Source: CAZLAP01 sp964557715
Lineage (GTDB): Bacteria > Patescibacteriota > Minisyncoccia > Minisyncoccales > RBG-13-42-11
Reading direction: 5' to 3'
NCBI GenBank assembly: GCA_964557715.1
Contig: CAZLAP010000008.1
Location: forward strand, 1 to 19,626
DNA: 19,626 bases
Shown: positions 18,653 through 19,626 of the stretch, in pieces
Layout: the number at the start of each line of letters is the position of its first letter
Numbering within the stretch: position 1 is the stretch's first letter
The notes under the pieces: generated by a model
What the model was told of the DNA's origin: nothing
Seen by the model: only the letters and a program-made list of their open reading frames with translations
The model's database searches: none
Position numbers and translations under genes: made by a program

Positions 18653-19626
18653 ATGGTTAGGGAAAAAATCAAAAAATTAATAGAAAAAACAGTAAAAGAC
18701 CTTTACGAAAAGTCAATTGGCGTTAAGGTTGAGCGGCCGGCGGAAGACTTTTTTGGCGATTATTCCACAAATGCGGCTATGATGCTTAAAAAAAATCCTC
18801 AAGAGATTGTTGATAATTTAAAATCAGAAATATTAGAAAAAATTGAAGTAAAAAAAGGTTTTATTAATTTTTTTCTTTCAAATGATTTTTTGCAAAGACA
18901 GGTTGGAGAAATTTTAAAAGATAAGAATAAATTTGGAAGTTTAAACATTGGCCAAGGGCAAAAAATTAACATTGAATTTATTTCAGCCAATCCAACAGGC
19001 CCTTTGACTTTGGCTAACGGCCGAGGCGGTTTTTGCGGCGACGTTCTGGCCAATGTTTTAACAGCAGCCGGCTTTAAGGTTAAGAAAGAATATTTTATTA
19101 ATGATATCGGGGAGCAAATAAAAAAATTGGGGCATTCTGTGATGGGAGACGCAGAAACTGTTTATCGCGGGGAATATATTGAAGAACTGAGAAAAAAAAT
19201 AAAAGAAAAAGACGCAGAAAAATCCGGAGAGAAAGCAGCTAAAATTATACTGAAAAAAATGATCAAGCCGGCAATTAAAAAAATGGGAATTAAGTTTGAT
19301 GTGTGGTTTTCGGAAAAATTTTTATATTCAAAAAAAGAAACCGAAAAAATTTTAGATTTTTTAAAGAAAAAAGGCTTATTGTCTGAAAAAGAAAATGCGC
19401 TGTGGTTTAAAACAACTAAGTTTGGCGATGACAAAGACAGGGTTTTAATCAAAACCAGCGGAGAGCCCACATACTTTTTATCGGACATAGCCTACCTTAA
19501 AAATAAATTTGAACGAGGCTTCAAAACGTTATTTTTTTTCTGGGGAGCAGATCACTTCGGCTATATAAACAGGCTTAAGGCCGCTGCCGAAGTTCTTGGC
19601 TTTGACAAGGAAGATATTAAAATCAT
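18653..19626 (+). CDS. argS: Arginyl-tRNA synthetase, N-terminal part (cut by window end)
   Basis: Class I synthetase charging tRNA-Arg. About 324 residues are visible before the window ends. The N-terminal tRNA-binding domain shows VKVERPAEDFFGDYSTNAAM (25-44). The catalytic domain shows NIEFISANPTGPLTLANGRG (106-125), KKEYFINDIGEQIKKLG, FDVWFSEKFLYSK, and SGEPTYFLSDIAYLKNKFER followed by FFFWGADHFGYINRLKAA. These match ArgRS throughout. The HIGH-type signature, normally HVGH in SANPTGPLHVGHGRG, reads TLAN (119-122). The frame stays open to the last base and uses ATG 18653, the first in-frame Met. The missing C-terminal part is the anticodon-binding helical domain. It is divergent from smpB with 50 bases between starts. 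Confidence 0.95.
   Translation, partial: MVREKIKKLIEKTVKDLYEKSIGVKVERPAEDFFGDYSTNAAMMLKKNPQEIVDNLKSEILEKIEVKKGFINFFLSNDFLQRQVGEILKDKNKFGSLNIGQGQKINIEFISANPTGPLTLANGRGGFCGDVLANVLTAAGFKVKKEYFINDIGEQIKKLGHSVMGDAETVYRGEYIEELRKKIKEKDAEKSGEKAAKIILKKMIKPAIKKMGIKFDVWFSEKFLYSKKETEKILDFLKKKGLLSEKENALWFKTTKFGDDKDRVLIKTSGEPTYFLSDIAYLKNKFERGFKTLFFFWGADHFGYINRLKAAAEVLGFDKEDIKI

Noticed and set aside
1..19626. Alternative genetic code with TGA as glycine
   Set aside because: TGA ends mutM, holA, the Mur ligase and smpB at exactly the expected family lengths.
1..19626. CRISPR array, insertion sequence, prophage or toxin-antitoxin module
   Set aside because: No regularly spaced direct repeats, transposase, integrase or phage genes, and no recognisable toxin pair; the window is mostly housekeeping genes.

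Overview
The window looks like a chromosome segment from a small, AT-rich, streamlined bacterium of the Candidate Phyla Radiation (Patescibacteria, probably Parcubacteria-like). The reasons are very short intergenic gaps and overlapping genes, shortened versions of housekeeping proteins (MutM, a Mur ligase without its first domain, MgtE without its N domain, a half-size MFS protein), almost no Shine-Dalgarno sequences, and an archaeal/CPR-flavoured gene set (Elp3, RtcB, endonuclease Q, an EF-Tu-domain-2-like mini protein). TGA is used as a normal stop (mutM, holA, smpB), so the TGA-Gly code of Gracilibacteria/Absconditabacteria does not apply. The lineage is inferred from gene content only.

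Layout. 1-2030: tail of a response regulator, mutM and holA on +, with rpsT convergent and overlapping the holA end. 2077-5862 (+): a promoter, a MurE-like ligase and rtcB coupled by an ATGA overlap, then a small basic protein and a NIF3/DUF34 protein. 5869-8198: elp3 on - and a Trm9-like methyltransferase on +, whose start codons share two bases, then tRNA-Arg(CCG). 8232-8418: an apparently free-standing, unassigned structured RNA with its own promoter and terminator. 8422-11592 (+): an operon of a translation-factor-like mini protein, MgtC/SapB, endonuclease Q and a CBS-MgtE magnesium channel. 11607-12700 (-): a 55-residue protein with the only perfect Shine-Dalgarno in the window, and ispH. 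12751-13506 (+): a consensus promoter, a 33-codon leader ORF, two mutually exclusive hairpins and greA. 13519-16536 (+): an HD phosphohydrolase, a half MFS transporter and PHP-type DNA polymerase X. 16556-16694: a large multi-hairpin element between convergent genes. 18649-16701 (-): smpB, tmRNA (ssrA), infC, rpmI, rplT. 18635-19626 (+): argS, cut by the window end.

Themes. Translation quality and tRNA biology dominate: Elp3 plus a Trm9-like enzyme suggest a compact bacterial route to cm5U and its methyl ester at the tRNA wobble position. SmpB and tmRNA are physically fused, with the smpB stop codon inside the tmRNA acceptor strand. IF3, ArgRS, tRNA-Arg and RtcB are also present. A second theme is repair of damaged bases: MutM for oxidised purines, EndoQ with a terminal clamp-binding-like motif for deaminated bases, and gap-filling PolX. 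A third is magnesium handling (MgtC plus MgtE) in one operon with EndoQ. The observations most worth following are the Elp3/Trm9-like pair, the smpB-ssrA overlap, the greA leader with attenuator-like alternative hairpins, and the two unassigned structured RNAs.
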